NCBI GenBank assembly: GCA_013397435.1 | Contig: VZRG01001523.1 | Location: forward strand, 113,620-177,619 | Source of the DNA: Erythrocercus mccallii | Lineage: Eukaryota > Chordata > Aves > Passeriformes > Dicruridae | DNA: 64,000 bases | Direction: 5' to 3' | In this document: positions 27,101 to 39,576 of the stretch, one piece after another | Position numbering within the stretch: the stretch's first letter is position 1 | Layout of the letters: each line of letters begins with the position of its first letter | Program-made: the position numbers and the translations under genes | Notes under the pieces: model-generated | Told to the model about the DNA's origin: nothing | The model's database searches: none | Seen by the model: the letters and a program-made list of their open reading frames with translations, nothing else

Positions 27101-30100
27101 AGCTGCCTGCAAAGACATGAGATGATTTGGGAGTGAGAAATAAGTCTGCAGGCTTCCTGTGCGTGGGTTGAACCCCGTGCAGCCGGGTACATTGCTGTCT
27201 GTCTGAGCTCGTCTTTGTTTTCTCTTCACCATTCTGGGGCTTGCAGGACCAATGCTCTGCAGCACTGGGTTTATTGCTGTGTTGATTTGTAGCCCGCGAA
27301 TGTTTCCAATGAGATGCGTCTAATTTATTGGAATAAACCATTAGATTTTCCTTCAGTGCCCTGGAGTTTCTGATTCACCAGCTGAAACCATTATCACAGA
27401 GCACATAATCACTTAGAAAGTGCCTCTGTCTTTTTTTCTTTGCGTGTTAAATTCAACCACATAAATAGCATTTTTATAGCACAAAATGGGCCCAAAAGGT
27501 ACCAGATGTTCTGTATTTCTGTTTTGCTTTTACCTTAGGGAAGTTTGGTCAGTAGTGATGCTCACAGCTGATGTGAACCTTGGGTACTGTCTTGTGAGCT
27601 TACCTCACAACACTTCTGCAAGAGGCTCCAACCCTCTGAACAGTTTCAAGTGCACAGGCTGGGCTTGTCACTGTGACAATTTCAGCTGGAAATACATTTT
27701 CATCATAGTAATGTTTGGTGAGAGTGCAAGGGCTTTGCAAGCATCTTGTTAGATACAATTCTGGCAACTGCAAGAGGAGCAAAGAGTCCAGATTGTTCCC
27801 AGAACCAGGATAGAAGATTTCTTGGCCCAGTGTTGCTGTTGCCTGCCTTCATCTGAATACCTTTCTAATCTACCCTCTGCTGTTTTAAATGTGTATTTTA
27901 ATTGGGTTCTAGTCTGAAAGGAGCATCAGGCTCATTACAATTTTCAGAAGCTCAAAAAATCTTACCTCTCCAAGCCTTCCTTATTTTCCCCTTCCGTGAA
28001 CAGCAGAATGGCCTTACCTTTTGCACAGCTCCTTGATGTTCTGGGCATTACCTTAGATTCACACCTTGTTTTAGCTTTCCCCCCTAAACCTGGAGCAGAG
28101 CTTCATGCTGGGTCAGTCACACTGCTCTTCCTCAACATCCACACAAATAAAGCTCCTGCTCATGGATATGATCCATTTTCAACCTGTGTTCTGCCTGTAA
28201 GGGAGCAGCTTGGTAGAAAACTTTTCCAAGGGCCACACAAAAAGTGACCGAAGAAAAGGAAGTTTGTGCCTACGCTCTGCAACAGCTTAAATAAGGGAGA
28301 CATTAAGAAACGCACAACTGATGGCATTTTTTTAGGAGCCTACCTATCAAGAAGATTGAAAGACACTTTGGTAATATTACAAACCCCTGCATTGTGGTTG
28401 CGTTTGAAATTCTGGTAATAGTCTACTTTTTTTAGCAATACAGTAATTGCACCTCTCAATGGGAATGCTACTCGGGAATAATGATCCTATCAAGACTAGG
28501 GAATATAGATTGTAGTAAAGGTTATGATGGTTTTTGTGAGAGGCTTAACATTGATCCTTTCAGCTGTATGATTTTCTAGGAGAGGAGAAAAAAACCCTAA
28601 CTACTTTGAGTTTAGCATGTGATTGGGTGTGAAAATTCTTATGTGTGGTTTTAGAAGATGGAACTTGAAGTAAATTTGCTAAACTGCTTTTTTCCTCTCA
28701 TTTGATGAATACTTTTTAAAATAAATGGATTTTTTTTAATTTCCCACACATTTTATACTTTTATCAGTACTTTTAGGTTTTTTCCTTCTAATGCAAGTCA
28801 AAACTGTTAGAGAAATCAAAAGTAAAAATCCGTTATGTTGAAAAGGCCACATTGTGAAATATATCATAAACATGCTGTTAGAGCAGTGTCTCCTAATTAA
28901 TGGAGAGAGTTCCTGGGAAACAGCAAACCTGTAACACAGTTCAGCCCCCTTTGATCCTCTGGTGAGTTTGTAAAATTATTGCCCGCCTAAACTTGTCTGC
29001 AGCTTGTTACACATTTTATCCATCTGCTGCAAGAACAAAAATAAACCATTTATAATTCAGCTGAACTCCAGTTGTTCAGCATATCTCCATATCACTGTCG
29101 GTGGAGTCTTTAGTAAGAGGATGGTAGGAAAAGCAAAGCAAAGGTGAAACAGTTAGGCACCCTGGAAAAGACATTGCTTTTGCCTCTAGAGATTATGTAG
29201 GCACTGGGTTGCAAGTTGCATGTGTGATATGCAGGTGTTACTGCAAAGTGGTTTCGATTTTTTTGGTGAAATACACATCATTGCCTGTCTATTGCCTATA
29301 AACTGAAATCAAACCACTTGTTGGGGTTCCTAGGATTCAATCCAGACAAATGTCCCAGCCTTGGGTAGATTGTGCATGTGTACACGTGTGTGTGTCGTGT
29401 TCTCCCCCAGCCTAAAGGCGGCTGCTTGGTACATGAAAGTTCACGTTCAAGTTTATCTGCTGCTTAAGATGACTGAGTGACCACATCCAGGCTCTGCAGG
29501 TGGCTGTAGATCACTGCTTTACTTCCCTTACTGAAGCAAAATCCTCCCTTGAAAACTCCCTCCATCTTTATGCCTGTGGTACCAACCTCGCTATGTCAGT
29601 CTGTGATGTTTGCCTGAGCCTGGTGTAGCCAGCCACAGCATCCAGAAGTGGGATAGCTCTGTTGGACCCATCAGATGTTAGCTCCAAAATCTAATAACAA
29701 GAGGAGCTAATTATTCCCTGTGCAAATATCACAAGGCTGTGTTCTGTTGATTTTGAGAACAGATCAGCACTTCATTTCAGCATCATTTCAAATGTTTTAC
29801 CTCCATGGGTTAGCAATCACTTCTGGATGCCTGCATCCCTATGAGGGCTACTGCTGCTGTGGATCTTGCTGCTGAGACAGAGGGAGAGCACTGAGTGAAG
29901 TTCTCCTTTCATCATAAACCAGAGATTCATTTCCTCTTGCCTGTAAATAAATGACAGGTTAAAAATGTATCCAGTATCTAGCACTTACCCACTAGAGTTT
30001 ATCTGCTTCCATGGCTGGTTAAAAACACCACCTCTTCCCTGTGACTTCTGTGGCGCTGTGATTTACCAGCAGCCAATCCACATCACGCTGAACACAGGCT

Positions 30101-31729
30101 CTTTGGAGCCTGTAATCTCTTTTGGTCTATGAGAAAATCAGTTGCACAAAGCAGAGAGGCTTTGCCAAGGGCAGGGTTGGAAAGAGGGGAGTCAGTGAAA
30201 GGAACAGCTCACCTGGGAGGTGAGGCTATGGCACTTGTCTGTTCCTTGCCAAAGAACTAATGTGTGGCAGGGAGCTTTACCTGGGTCCTGGGGGCTGAGC
30301 TGAGGGTTGGAGGGTGCCAGGTGGATGCTGGAACAATGTGTGCCTTAAGCCCAGGGAGTTTGTGACAGCCACAGCTTTTAAAATGCCTTTAGTAACCCAC
30401 ACTCATTTACTGCCCTGGTTAGGGCTGCAATTCCTAGCACACACTGAAGCCGACAATAAACCTGTTGGAAGTGTCTGCAACATAAATCAACATCACTGAA
30501 CAAAATTATTTGGCACAGGTATTTTAAAAGTTTAAAGTCCTCTTAAGCCACTGATCTCATGTCTAAAAGAGCTGCCCACCAGGCAAAGTGGGATCTCCTT
30601 AGTCTGTGTTCCATTTAAAGACCCACAACACTGAGATTCCCACTACATTTCTCTGGAGATCATTTCATAAGGTAATACACATTGCTGCTGAGCTTATTTT
30701 CTTGCTGTTACACTGCACTTAGCCTTTTATACTTAAATTGCTTTTAGATCTCTCAATTCAGCAAGACATTTATATTAATTTTGAAGCTTCTTTTTAGTTG
30801 TCTTTTAGTCTAAAATCTCCACCTATTTAATTCTTTCTTCCTAAACCCATTATCCTATTTGTAGTTTTCTCCTTCTCAGAGTTCCTTGAAGAATATCTGT
30901 CTTGTGATAATGTGGGAAGATGTATATTGGGCAAAAAGGCATGCTAACTGTCTGCAAGTTATGTTTTTATTTAAAATTTAGATGATTTTTGAGAAAGCAT
31001 CATATCGAAATGACACCAGCGCTTTTGTTAACTTGTTTCTGTTCCCAGTAATTTTGTACCTATAATATTGCACCTCCTCTGTTTGGCCTTTCCTTTTTTT
31101 ATTTTTATTTCTGTGAATGGCAAAACAGCTCTGGGCTATGGGCAGAGAGAGTTTCTTCATAGCTTTTCTGGAGCAAAGCATCTGAGATGCTTGTGCGCCA
31201 TGGGCTGCTTCTGCAAGCTTTAGGCCTGTCATTTTCCTTCAAAACATAATTCTCCCCAAGTTCTCCTCCCTTCAGTTTTCTCACCTGGTTGTGCTAATGC
31301 TAAGGAAATTGGGGCCAGGAGATTATCTGAGATTTTTAATTGCAGGTTGTTTTGTACCCTTTTTTTTCCCCAGTTCTGTTGACAGCTGTAACCAGAGTGT
31401 GTGCGCCTCAAAAAGTTACTTGTGTTCCAAGGTTCTGTGTTCTTATTTTTATCTAAGGTTTAGCAACTGAATAAAAGCTTTCCAGATCTCTGCAGGAATA
31501 TGTGCAATTTGTCCATCATTCCTGGGTTTCTGGTGGTATTCTCAATGGGTAGAAGTGCTTTTTCCATTTCCCCCTCTCAGTTCCAGATGTCTTACATAGA
31601 TAGTGTGTCGACAGGTGTTGATGGACAAGCAATTTACGGTAATTTCTTGTGGTGCTTATTCTGTAGCTTCCTGCATTGTAAGTGACATGCTGGCAAAGCT
31701 GAACAAGTGATCACCAGACACTGGCATAG
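21101..31729. other. Intron between the transmembrane exon and the large acidic exon
   Basis: About 10.6 kb without a recognised exon. A sequence around 22480-22690 has the texture of a conserved non-coding element (see findings). A near-tandem duplication of TGTCACATGCAG occurs at 24961-24972 and 24983-24994. The longest open frame (22728-23216) shows no domain. No clear mobile element was recognised. Confidence 0.5.
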
Positions 31730-31737
31730 TGTTAAAC

Positions 31738-32281
31738 ATGGCTTCTGAGGCTGCTCAGAATTTCCTCCAGCCACTGTCTTCCTGGATGTCTCAAATATAC
31801 GAAGCGATCCAACAAGCAGGAGATTCCATATCTGCCTCACTGCTGAATTTGAGTGGAGTGGGTCGTAAGCCAGAAGAAGAGAGGACCCAGGACTTGGAGA
31901 ATAATGGAGGCGTTTATGAGGATTATTCTGAGGAATCAGACCTGGACCTTTGGGATGAGGACTATTTCTATCCTAGAGAAGACAGTTACATTGGAGGCCC
32001 TGATCTTGCTTCACAAAACCTCCCTCATGGCTCTGACACGGGTCCACAGAGGCAAAAACGGGTTAAAAACACCAGCACCTTGCCAGAGCAGTGTTCTGAA
32101 AGCAACAGGTCCTTGACAACCAATGGATCCTACTGGATGGGTGAAGATCTCCAGCTTCTTGATCGGCTTCCTCCCATCGCTGAGGAAGAAGGTGAGCCCT
32201 CTTTGAGGATGGGAGGTGATGAGCACAGCTTCAGCTTGGGTGGCTCCTTAAAGAGTGCTAATGGCACTGCACGCTGTGCAG
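31738..32281 (+). CDS. SYT16: SYT16 large N-terminal acidic exon with its own start codon
   Basis: The frame opens at ATG 31738 in a good Kozak setting (A at -3, G at +4) and runs 181 codons plus one base to the donor G|GTAAGC at 32282. It begins MASEAAQNFLQPLSSWMSQI, continues with a probably helical YEAIQQAGDSISASLLNLSG, then a strongly acidic tract (EDYSEESDLDLWDEDYFYP, about residues 62-80) and a Ser/Asn-rich linker with PPIAEEEGEP. This soluble N-terminal region is characteristic of SYT16 rather than SYT14. An in-frame TGA at 31708-31710 supports this ATG as the start of a soluble form. Two AGs (31716-31717 and 31728-31729) lie between that stop and the ATG, and either would join the upstream membrane-anchor exon in frame. 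A better-looking acceptor (ends 31666) would include the stop and so suits a 5' UTR exon. The start is chosen on Kozak context and the upstream stop. Confidence 0.9.
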
Positions 32282-32399
32282 GTAAGCAGCTGGCATGCAC
32301 CCTGACTGCATTATCCAGGCCTTTCTTTTCTGCTGTTGATTTGATTTAGTTGCTAATCCGCTCATTATGTTCTGTATTGTCTCTGTTTCCCACAGCTAA

Positions 32400-32405
32400 A
32401 ATAAA
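32400..32405 (+). promoter_or_regulatory. Candidate intronic poly(A) signal AATAAA
   Basis: If the donor at 32282 is not used, the SYT16 frame continues 22 more codons to TAG at 32347-32349. AATAAA follows 51 bases later, with a GT-rich segment (CGTTTGTGAG) about 45 bases further on. That is the arrangement expected of an intronic polyadenylation site giving a C2-less short product. AATAAA also occurs by chance, so this is only a candidate. Confidence 0.35.
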
Positions 32406-32654
32406 ACTCCCCAAATCCCAGAGAAAAATCTAACCTTTCCAATTCTTCCCTCGTTTGTGAGACTAATCTCATTGAAAGAAGTGCAGATCTCCAGGGTGAA
32501 ATGATGTGTATTAGAAGGCAATCAGGCCCTGTTGCTGTAGCAAGGAGTGTTTTGTTTCTCCCCGTTTCGTTTCTGGTAGCAGGACCCTTCAAAGGGAATG
32601 TTTAGCCTTAAGCCTTTGCTTTGAGAACCATCTGCCTTTGCGTCATTGCTATTA

Positions 32655-32686
32655 AATATATATATATATATGTATGTATGTATGTA
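32655..32686. repeat. (TA)n(TATG)n compound microsatellite
   Basis: About nine TA units continue into four TATG units. Seen directly; likely length-polymorphic. Confidence 0.93.
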
Positions 32687-34749
32687 ATCTCAAACCTTGT
32701 CTCTTTGTGCCAGGAATCTCAAGATGTTACTGTGACATGTGCTGTGAAATGCTGTACTAAAAAGCCAGCCGTATCTCATGATTTTATGGATGAAAGGCTC
32801 CCAAATCGCTTTCCTCCCCTCCCACCGCCCCCACAGGCTTTTCAAACAAGACTGAAGAGACAGCAGGCAGGAGATTATGGGAAGAACCGAGTTTGATATT
32901 TTCAGTTTTAAATAGGCCTAACTATGACTTCTGATCTTTAAATGACAGCAGGAGTGTTTTCAGGCAATTGTGCCCAGAAGTGAGTTTCAGCCACATGACT
33001 TGTGCCCACTCAGTGTCACCACGAGTGTGGCTGGAGGTTTCCTGGGTCACAGAGGTCTGATGGACACGTAGGTCCTGACTACACTCAGGAAAGCTGCAGT
33101 CCTGCTGACACCATCCTTGGATCTTGCTGGCATAAAGCTGCTCTTTACAAACATCTTAGGGATGGGGATAAGGGTGGAAAGAGGATGGGGGGGACTGGGT
33201 TCTACAATATGGAGCTGATGAAGAACTTGAGACTCACCGAGGATCTACAGAATCTGGCTTCAAATATCTATATTTTTTTAAAGCAGGTGGTAGATGCTCT
33301 TGAAAACGTCTGTTTTATTATGACCAGGAACTTTTCTTCACTCTTGGATTCTAGGGAAGTCTTAGATATTTAGCCTTTTCTGTGCAGACTGTGGAAGATC
33401 AGCCTGCTTGGTTTTGTATTTAACTGGAATATCAGACTGAGAGGGTATAAACCTTGACGGTGCTCTTTAATGACTGTAAAATTAGCTCTTTTCTTTATTG
33501 CTGTTTCTCACTCTGTTATGGCCAGGGAGTAAATAATTAAAAAGCACTTTTAGTCTAGGTGTTCTGCCTCCCAAACTGGGACTGCTTGTTTCGTATTCCA
33601 AATGAAAGATTGCCAGTTCTCAGATTAGAGATCTCAGAGTTGCATCTCTTGGAGCCCAACCTCTACCTTCTGGTACCCCTATACATTGCCTGTGCAATGT
33701 CCTGCCCCCAGCGTTTGTCCACAGGCACTCAGCCAGTGCTGCAGGGCTGGGATTGCTGTGTGTGCTTGGATTGTGTGACCAGTGTGTGCACAGAAGTCAT
33801 GGAGCAGGGCACCAGGTGTCCATTCAGGGAGTGCTGGGACTGTGGATCCTCTTGGACAAGTGCTATCCTAGGGCATAACCTTGTCTCCTGCAGAGCCTGC
33901 ACCCCTGTTCCTCAGGAGGGGCTGTTGGAGCAACTCACAGCAAATCCTGGGGCTCAGCCAGGTGCCAAATGCATCATTCCTGGGGCAGCCTCCTGTCACA
34001 CCCTTGCTTACAGTGGATGGGAGGAAAGGTGGTGAGCTCTCAGGGAAATGGGGGCCAGGAGTGAGCTGCTGTCCCTGTCAGAGCTGTTTGTCACCTGCAG
34101 GGACATCTGAGAAAGAGGGTTCTTAAGAGTGGGTGATGGACTAGATGGAGTTTCTGGTGAAAGACTTAGGCAGATACCAGAGTGACCCATCCCTGCAGCT
34201 CAAAGGTGGGTGCCTCTTGACATCTCTCCTAGATGAGAGTAGGTATTTGTCAAGTTGCTGTTTGACTCTCCCCATACTTTTTGGCTTTCCTTCTCCCTAA
34301 CCTTCCTGGAGCCATTGTGGACTGGAAGATTGGTCCCCCAGAGCTCCCAGCACCTACAGTGCTGCTTCCTAGAGCTCTCTGCTTCCACACCAAGCACTTC
34401 AGGGAGCATTGCACCTTAGGGAACGCCATTCCAAATAGTCTTGGATAGACTTTAATCTTTTAACCTCTGCAATGGGCTGCACAAAGGGCCATCCAATGGT
34501 CTCAAGACTTCATAGTCACAAAATTTGGCTGCTTAAGGGTTAGAGGGCTGGGAACTGATACCTTTTTTTCTCTCAGAACTAAGTTGTATAATGGGAGAGA
34601 AAGTGCTGAACTGTGATTTGAAAATGTCTTCCACAGACCCTTTGATGTGGAGGAACTAGTTTCGTTCTTCTAAGTGAACTTTCACTTCCAAAACACACAT
34701 GCTCTTTATATTTTATTTTTCAACTCTTTATTTCCTCTTTTTCCTTTAG

Positions 34750-34788
34750 ATTCATTCTCTAACATCAAGAGTGTGAACTCCTCTGATG
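34750..34788 (+). CDS. SYT16: Probable SYT16 39-nt micro-exon (phase 1-1)
   Basis: An excellent acceptor with a long pyrimidine tract (about 34728-34747, ending CTTTAG at 34749) opens a frame that fits the phase-1 donor of the previous exon. It reads D(split)-SFSNIKSVNSSD and reaches a moderate donor, ATG|GTAACC, at 34789. Thirteen codons keep phase 1, so inclusion or skipping leaves the downstream frame intact. If the donor is ignored, the frame continues NLDMQRDYNTLAT to TAA at 34830-34832, which would make this an alternative last exon. Its Ser/Asn-rich composition matches the neighbouring linker. The acceptor is convincing; the 3' border is less certain. Confidence 0.55.
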
Positions 34789-37700
34789 GTAACCTAGACA
34801 TGCAGAGAGACTATAATACCCTGGCAACTTAAAATTTCAGTCATGGATTAAAATGATCAAGAGAAGATGTTCGAGGTATCTTTGTTTCTGTTAGCTTTTT
34901 ACCTAACCCTAAGTGACAATGTGAGTGACACATGGACTTGCTGACATTCAGCAAAGCTGTTCAGTAGCATCAAAATGAGCTTTGAACATTTTTCCTTCCA
35001 TTTGGCAGTTCCCCCCCACCATTTCTGCAAAATGCGTGTTTCCTGTTTATCCTTGTATTCTTTTCAGAACATTGCATCTTGACTTTATTTCACTTAATGT
35101 ACCATATTTCTCTCCACAATAGAATATTTTAAAGCTAAATTGGCACAAAACAGTAGCAATGCTGAATGCTTTTTGTTGCCATGGAAATATTTCTGGGCAC
35201 TTACTGAAGACCTGGTTGCCAATAGTAATGTAACAGAGAAAATAGATATGCTTCATTTAGCAGCCGCTGGTGATTAAAGAGCCACAGAAACCTGTTACAA
35301 GGTCATTCCAAGATATAGTTTGTTTGGTTTAGGGGGAAAAGGCCCTGCAGCCATAGGTGAGAATAATTTTGTTTTAAAAGAGATGCAAAACAAAATCCAG
35401 TAGATCTTCCTTTCTCTTAAACTGACAGCATGCTTCTGAGATGACATAAAATATCACTGTAGTTAAAAACCATCATTACTTCTTCTCCTTTTTATCAAAT
35501 ATGTTTTGATCCCATTTTTGCCTCTTCAGAGATGTTTCCTGGCTCCCAGAGTAGATTTTCTTAGACTCTGAAGCAGCACACATATTACTGAAAACCTATT
35601 TTAGGCTAGGGATCTAATAAATTGTTTGAGCAATGAAATGCTTGGGTTTTTAAGTCAAATGTCCATCAGACACCAGCAGGCAGGTTAATCACGGGGTGCA
35701 GGTTTGGCTGCTGCCCAGTGCTGGTCTGTAATTAAATGAGGGTAGTAAAATTGTAGCAAGTTTTCAAACAAATGCAAGGACAAGATTTTGCCTTTTTCTT
35801 TTTTTTCCTTTGGATGCTTTTGATTCACAGTTTAATACTGAGAAGGCAGCTCAGGAGGAAATATTGCAATGCCAATGGCTTTGGCCTGAGAAGTTAATGA
35901 TGGCAAGGCAGAGTCTTCTCTGTGTGCGCAGACTGCTGCCACCAGTGGCAAATCGTGTAGCTGTGAATTTTGCAGAATCAGGTGAACTAGTTTACTCAGA
36001 CCCTTGTCCACTGTTTAACCTCAGGGTTTGTGACAGAGAAGCTGTCTCACAGTGCAGAGCAGGGGGAGAGCAGCCTTTGCATCCCCCCACGGCTGGGACG
36101 CTGCTGCTCAGCTGACTGGGGGTGGCTGGCAAGAGTGTGGCTGCCAGATCCATCACTGCACATTTGACTTAAGAAATGAAAGAAAAGAAAATCCAAACCA
36201 ACAATCAGTGAAAGTAGTGCAACATCTGAAAGCAGTGCATTGCAAGTAGCAGGGTAGAGGTAGCCAGTCCTCCTGCTTCCCGGCATGAATCTAAAGGAGA
36301 AAAAGGCAGCAATAGTGAAAAAAGTGAAGAACAGCAATGACTGTGCAGTGAAAGAAAGAGGGCTTCAGACCACTTCTCCCTCAGGGCTGTTGCAAACAAA
36401 AAGCCCAAGTTGACCATTAAGTTCTTGGTCTGACAGACCCTGCCCTGAAAAGGCGCAGCGAGGGGACAGACAGAGCAGGAGAGCTGGGCCTTCTGAGTGA
36501 GAGCTGAACTGGTTTTGCACAGTGAGTGCTGTGGTGGAAATCTCCCAGGCTGTCTGACGCTGCCCACAGCACTGGTGTAATGGATAGGTGAGCTCAGCAC
36601 CTCCACTGCAAGAAGCCCTTGGAGGCTTTTGCTCCCCCATCAACTGGACAACCTCAGTGCCAGCTAAAGGTTGCATTTCAGTTGCGCTAAAATAATTTTT
36701 ATGGCCTTGGAATGCTAGGAAGTGTGACACCCCTGTCTAGATGGCTGGCTAGCTTCCCTCAGCACGTGTGTGAGGGGAAGCACACCTCTGAGGCTCTGGG
36801 AATTTTTAAATCTAGAAAGCACTATTGTATTTACTTACCTTGGCCTCCAGCTTAACAGGGGTCATTGATTTTTGCCAGTAATTGCTGTAGTAAAGGAAAT
36901 TATTCTTTCTGCTCTATATGAATGCTCCTGACCTCAGTAAATGACCCTTCCTACAGGCAAGAAATCCTAGGCAAGAAGTGAGGTCTTCATTAGGTCCTAT
37001 AAACCAATATACCCATTAGGAAAAGATGTTGATTATGGATAAATTAAATTTCTGCTTGAACTTGAGACTAAAATAGATAGATGGTCAGTCTTCACATTGA
37101 GAAGTGAAGTGTTTATGAATTTTATCACCTGTCTGGGTATGGAGCCAGCCAATGTTCTAGCCAGAATGTAACCCTATAAAAATCAGTGCCTGTACTACAA
37201 GAAGGACATTTAAAGAGGCTACACTGAATCAATACCACAATGAGGACTAAGGGAATGAAAGCAAAGGCAGACAGTGGACAATAACACTTCAGAGAAAATA
37301 CTCCTGGCAGCTCGAGTGGGACAAAGCACAAACGTGACCGGGGACATGCGTCTGGTCTCTGAAGAATGTGATACAAGCCCGTGGCTTTCTGCAGTGAAGT
37401 GCAGGCATGAGTCTGCACTGAATGCTTTCTCTCTGGGAAATTCAGAGCCACTCAAAGTGTTTGTGCACAGACTTTTGTCCTTGAGAAGGTGGTACAATGT
37501 TCCTACTTGTATTTAAAGTACTCCTTTGCCGTTCTGTCTCTTCAAATTTTCATTTTATAAGGGATCTTCATGCAGGATGTCACACGTGAGTGGGGATGAG
37601 AGAACACAACAGCCCCAAAAGGAGGGTGGATTGTGGCACCTCTGCTTTACAGCTGGGGAAGCAAAGGCAAACAGTGGCTCAAACAACAGTTTCTCAAAGG

Positions 37701-39462
37701 TGGTACCTTTGCTGGCTCTGTCTAGGGCCTGTCAGCACTGCTGTTCATCCTCAGTCGGTGATTTTAGACACAGTGTCTTTGTCAGCCCACAGTAGATCAG
37801 GGGTTTGGGTTTTCACCAAGTTCCTTGTCTGGTGGGCAGAGCTTCCCTGTGCCCATCTCCCTGGGGGCACGGGAAGGATGCTCTGTCCAGGAGTGCTTAT
37901 TATCTGCTCTTGTCATCTAGAAGGTTGCATAAGCTCTATAGTGAAGGATTTATTGGAGAGGAAGAAATGGGTTTAGCCATTCAGTGCAGTTACAGAACAA
38001 ATTGTGTATGAACGTGTGTGTTTGTGCATGTATTTTCTGATCCACTTTTGCTAAGTGACATCCTCTTCCCACTCTCCATATGGCAGTTGCGACTCTGTCT
38101 TCCTCTGGGAAGGTTGTTTAGGACTCAAGAGACTTCATTTACCAATAAACAGCATCTTGGCAGCATCTGGGAAATGCTGCCTTTCTCCTAGAAACCCTGC
38201 CTCCTCACCTTCCCTCTCCTACTACAGGCGAGGCAGGTGTGAATGATCTCATTGTGTTGTGGTGGAGGTTACGTGCAGGCAATACTAGCAGCACTCTGTG
38301 CAGAGCTGGAACATAGTAATTCTGCATGCTGACACCAACAGTAGTACTGTTTGTCTTTTTTTTTTTTCCTTTTTTTTCTTTTATTTTTTTGTGAGTGTGA
38401 TTTTTCTTTTCTGTTGCAGTTGTTGCTAGCTTGGCCTGCAGGGGCTTGGTGGAAGCACGGATTATCCATCCCTGTTCCCTCCTAGCCTCTCTGCAATGCT
38501 TAACAGCACAAAACCCTCTAATGTAAGCTTATATAAGATGGCATCACTCTGCCAAAGAGTGAGCTGGTGGTGATCTTCACCCTTTGCCAGACAGGGGTGT
38601 GGACATGATTTCCTTGTGCCCAGATAATTTTTGGTTGTTGTAATGACCCGATGGCGTCAGCCATCATTTTGAGTGGCCTCACAGACTCATCAAGTAGTTT
38701 TAGTGATCAAGGGGAAAATTAATTTTCTGCAATGAAAGCAAATAGGGAGGTTACAGTCATGGAGGTAAAACTGTGTTGTTTTAAAGACAGGGAATGTCAC
38801 TGTTGGGCTTTGGGGATGTTGCAGGTAATGAGGAAGGTGTGGTTGGGCTGTACCTCCACAGATGCTGTTTGTGGGATTCTCGTGCAGCTTCCACAGATGC
38901 ACTTATGGACACTTCATCAGTACCTATTTGTAGACCAACAAGAATGACTTGAGTCGAATCTTAAATCAGTCCATAGCAAAATCTGTAGAAAATCTCATCG
39001 CATGACCATGAAAATAGCTGATGCTCTCATGGCATCATTGCACCACCTAAAAGTTCCCTCATGTCCAGGCAGGTGCTTCTCTGACTCAAGAAGTCAGTAC
39101 CTCTGTGGGATAAAACACCCCTGGAGGGACTCGTGAGGACTTGCCACCACAAGCTGGGTGTTTGGAGGAATTTACCCTCTCAGGCTGAGAGGGATTCAAA
39201 CCTGTACAGTCTATACAGCATAACTGTTGTGGGAGTATTTCCTAGCAAATAATGAGACTGGTGGTGCTGCAGAGAAAGCCCTGCATTTGGATTAATGAGA
39301 GCCCTGTGGTTTGCTGGAGCTCTGTGTCTCAAGGTCAGTTTGGGGGTTAGACTTATTGCCATAAATAATGTAGCTACAAAACCCTTGGGCCTGAATTTTG
39401 CGATTGCCGCTTATTGATGTAAAACTGCAGCTGAGATACAACATCCTTCCCCTCTCACACAG
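34789..39462. other. Intron
   Basis: No recognised coding sequence between the micro-exon and the 39463 exon. A possible poly(A) signal AATAAA at 35616-35621 would serve the alternative last-exon reading at 34832. A T-rich tract lies at about 38355-38392. The pyrimidine-rich acceptor of the next exon occupies 39444-39462. Confidence 0.5.
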
Positions 39463-39576
39463 CTGAGCTGCCTCCCAGGCAAGCTGGCCTCACCAGCAGC
39501 CACTCTGTGGTGACTCAGCCCAGCCTCTTGCCTCAAACAAGAGCCAGCAGCCCCTTCCCTGATACTTTTGAACCAG
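39463..39576 (+). CDS. SYT16: SYT16 linker exon, 114 nt (phase 1-1)
   Basis: Bordered by a strong acceptor (CTTCCCCTCTCACACAG) and a consensus donor (CCAG|GTGAGT), this exon is open in exactly the phase required by both neighbours. It encodes 38 codon equivalents: a split Ala, then ELPPRQAGLTSSHSVV, TQPSLLPQTRASSP and FPDTFEP, ending on a split codon. The Pro/Ser/Thr-rich composition suits the disordered linker between the N-terminal region and the C2 domains of SYT14/SYT16. It is too short to stand out as an open frame and is recognised by its splice borders and phase. A length divisible by three means it could be skipped without a frameshift. Confidence 0.8.

Larger units (their letters stand above)
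32282..34749. other. Intron after the large acidic exon
   Basis: Contains an early candidate poly(A) signal, a TA/TATG microsatellite and no convincing exon. An open stretch at 32735-32896 after an acceptor-like CTTTGTGCCAG does not fit the phase-1 junction, so I do not call it. Confidence 0.55.

Noticed and set aside
32735..32896. Open frame after an acceptor-like CTTTGTGCCAG, with a proline-rich stretch
   Set aside because: It is phase 0, so the phase-1 donor at 32282 would read it in a different frame that stops after about 15 codons.
33559..34035. 158-codon cysteine-rich open frame
   Set aside because: The cysteines have no regular spacing, there is no signal peptide or splice support, and it overlaps shorter frames in other phases.
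34125..34195. 'gggtgatggactagatggag' resembling a CR1 tail
   Set aside because: The similarity stops after about 20 bases and the usual 'cccttccaaccc' block is missing.
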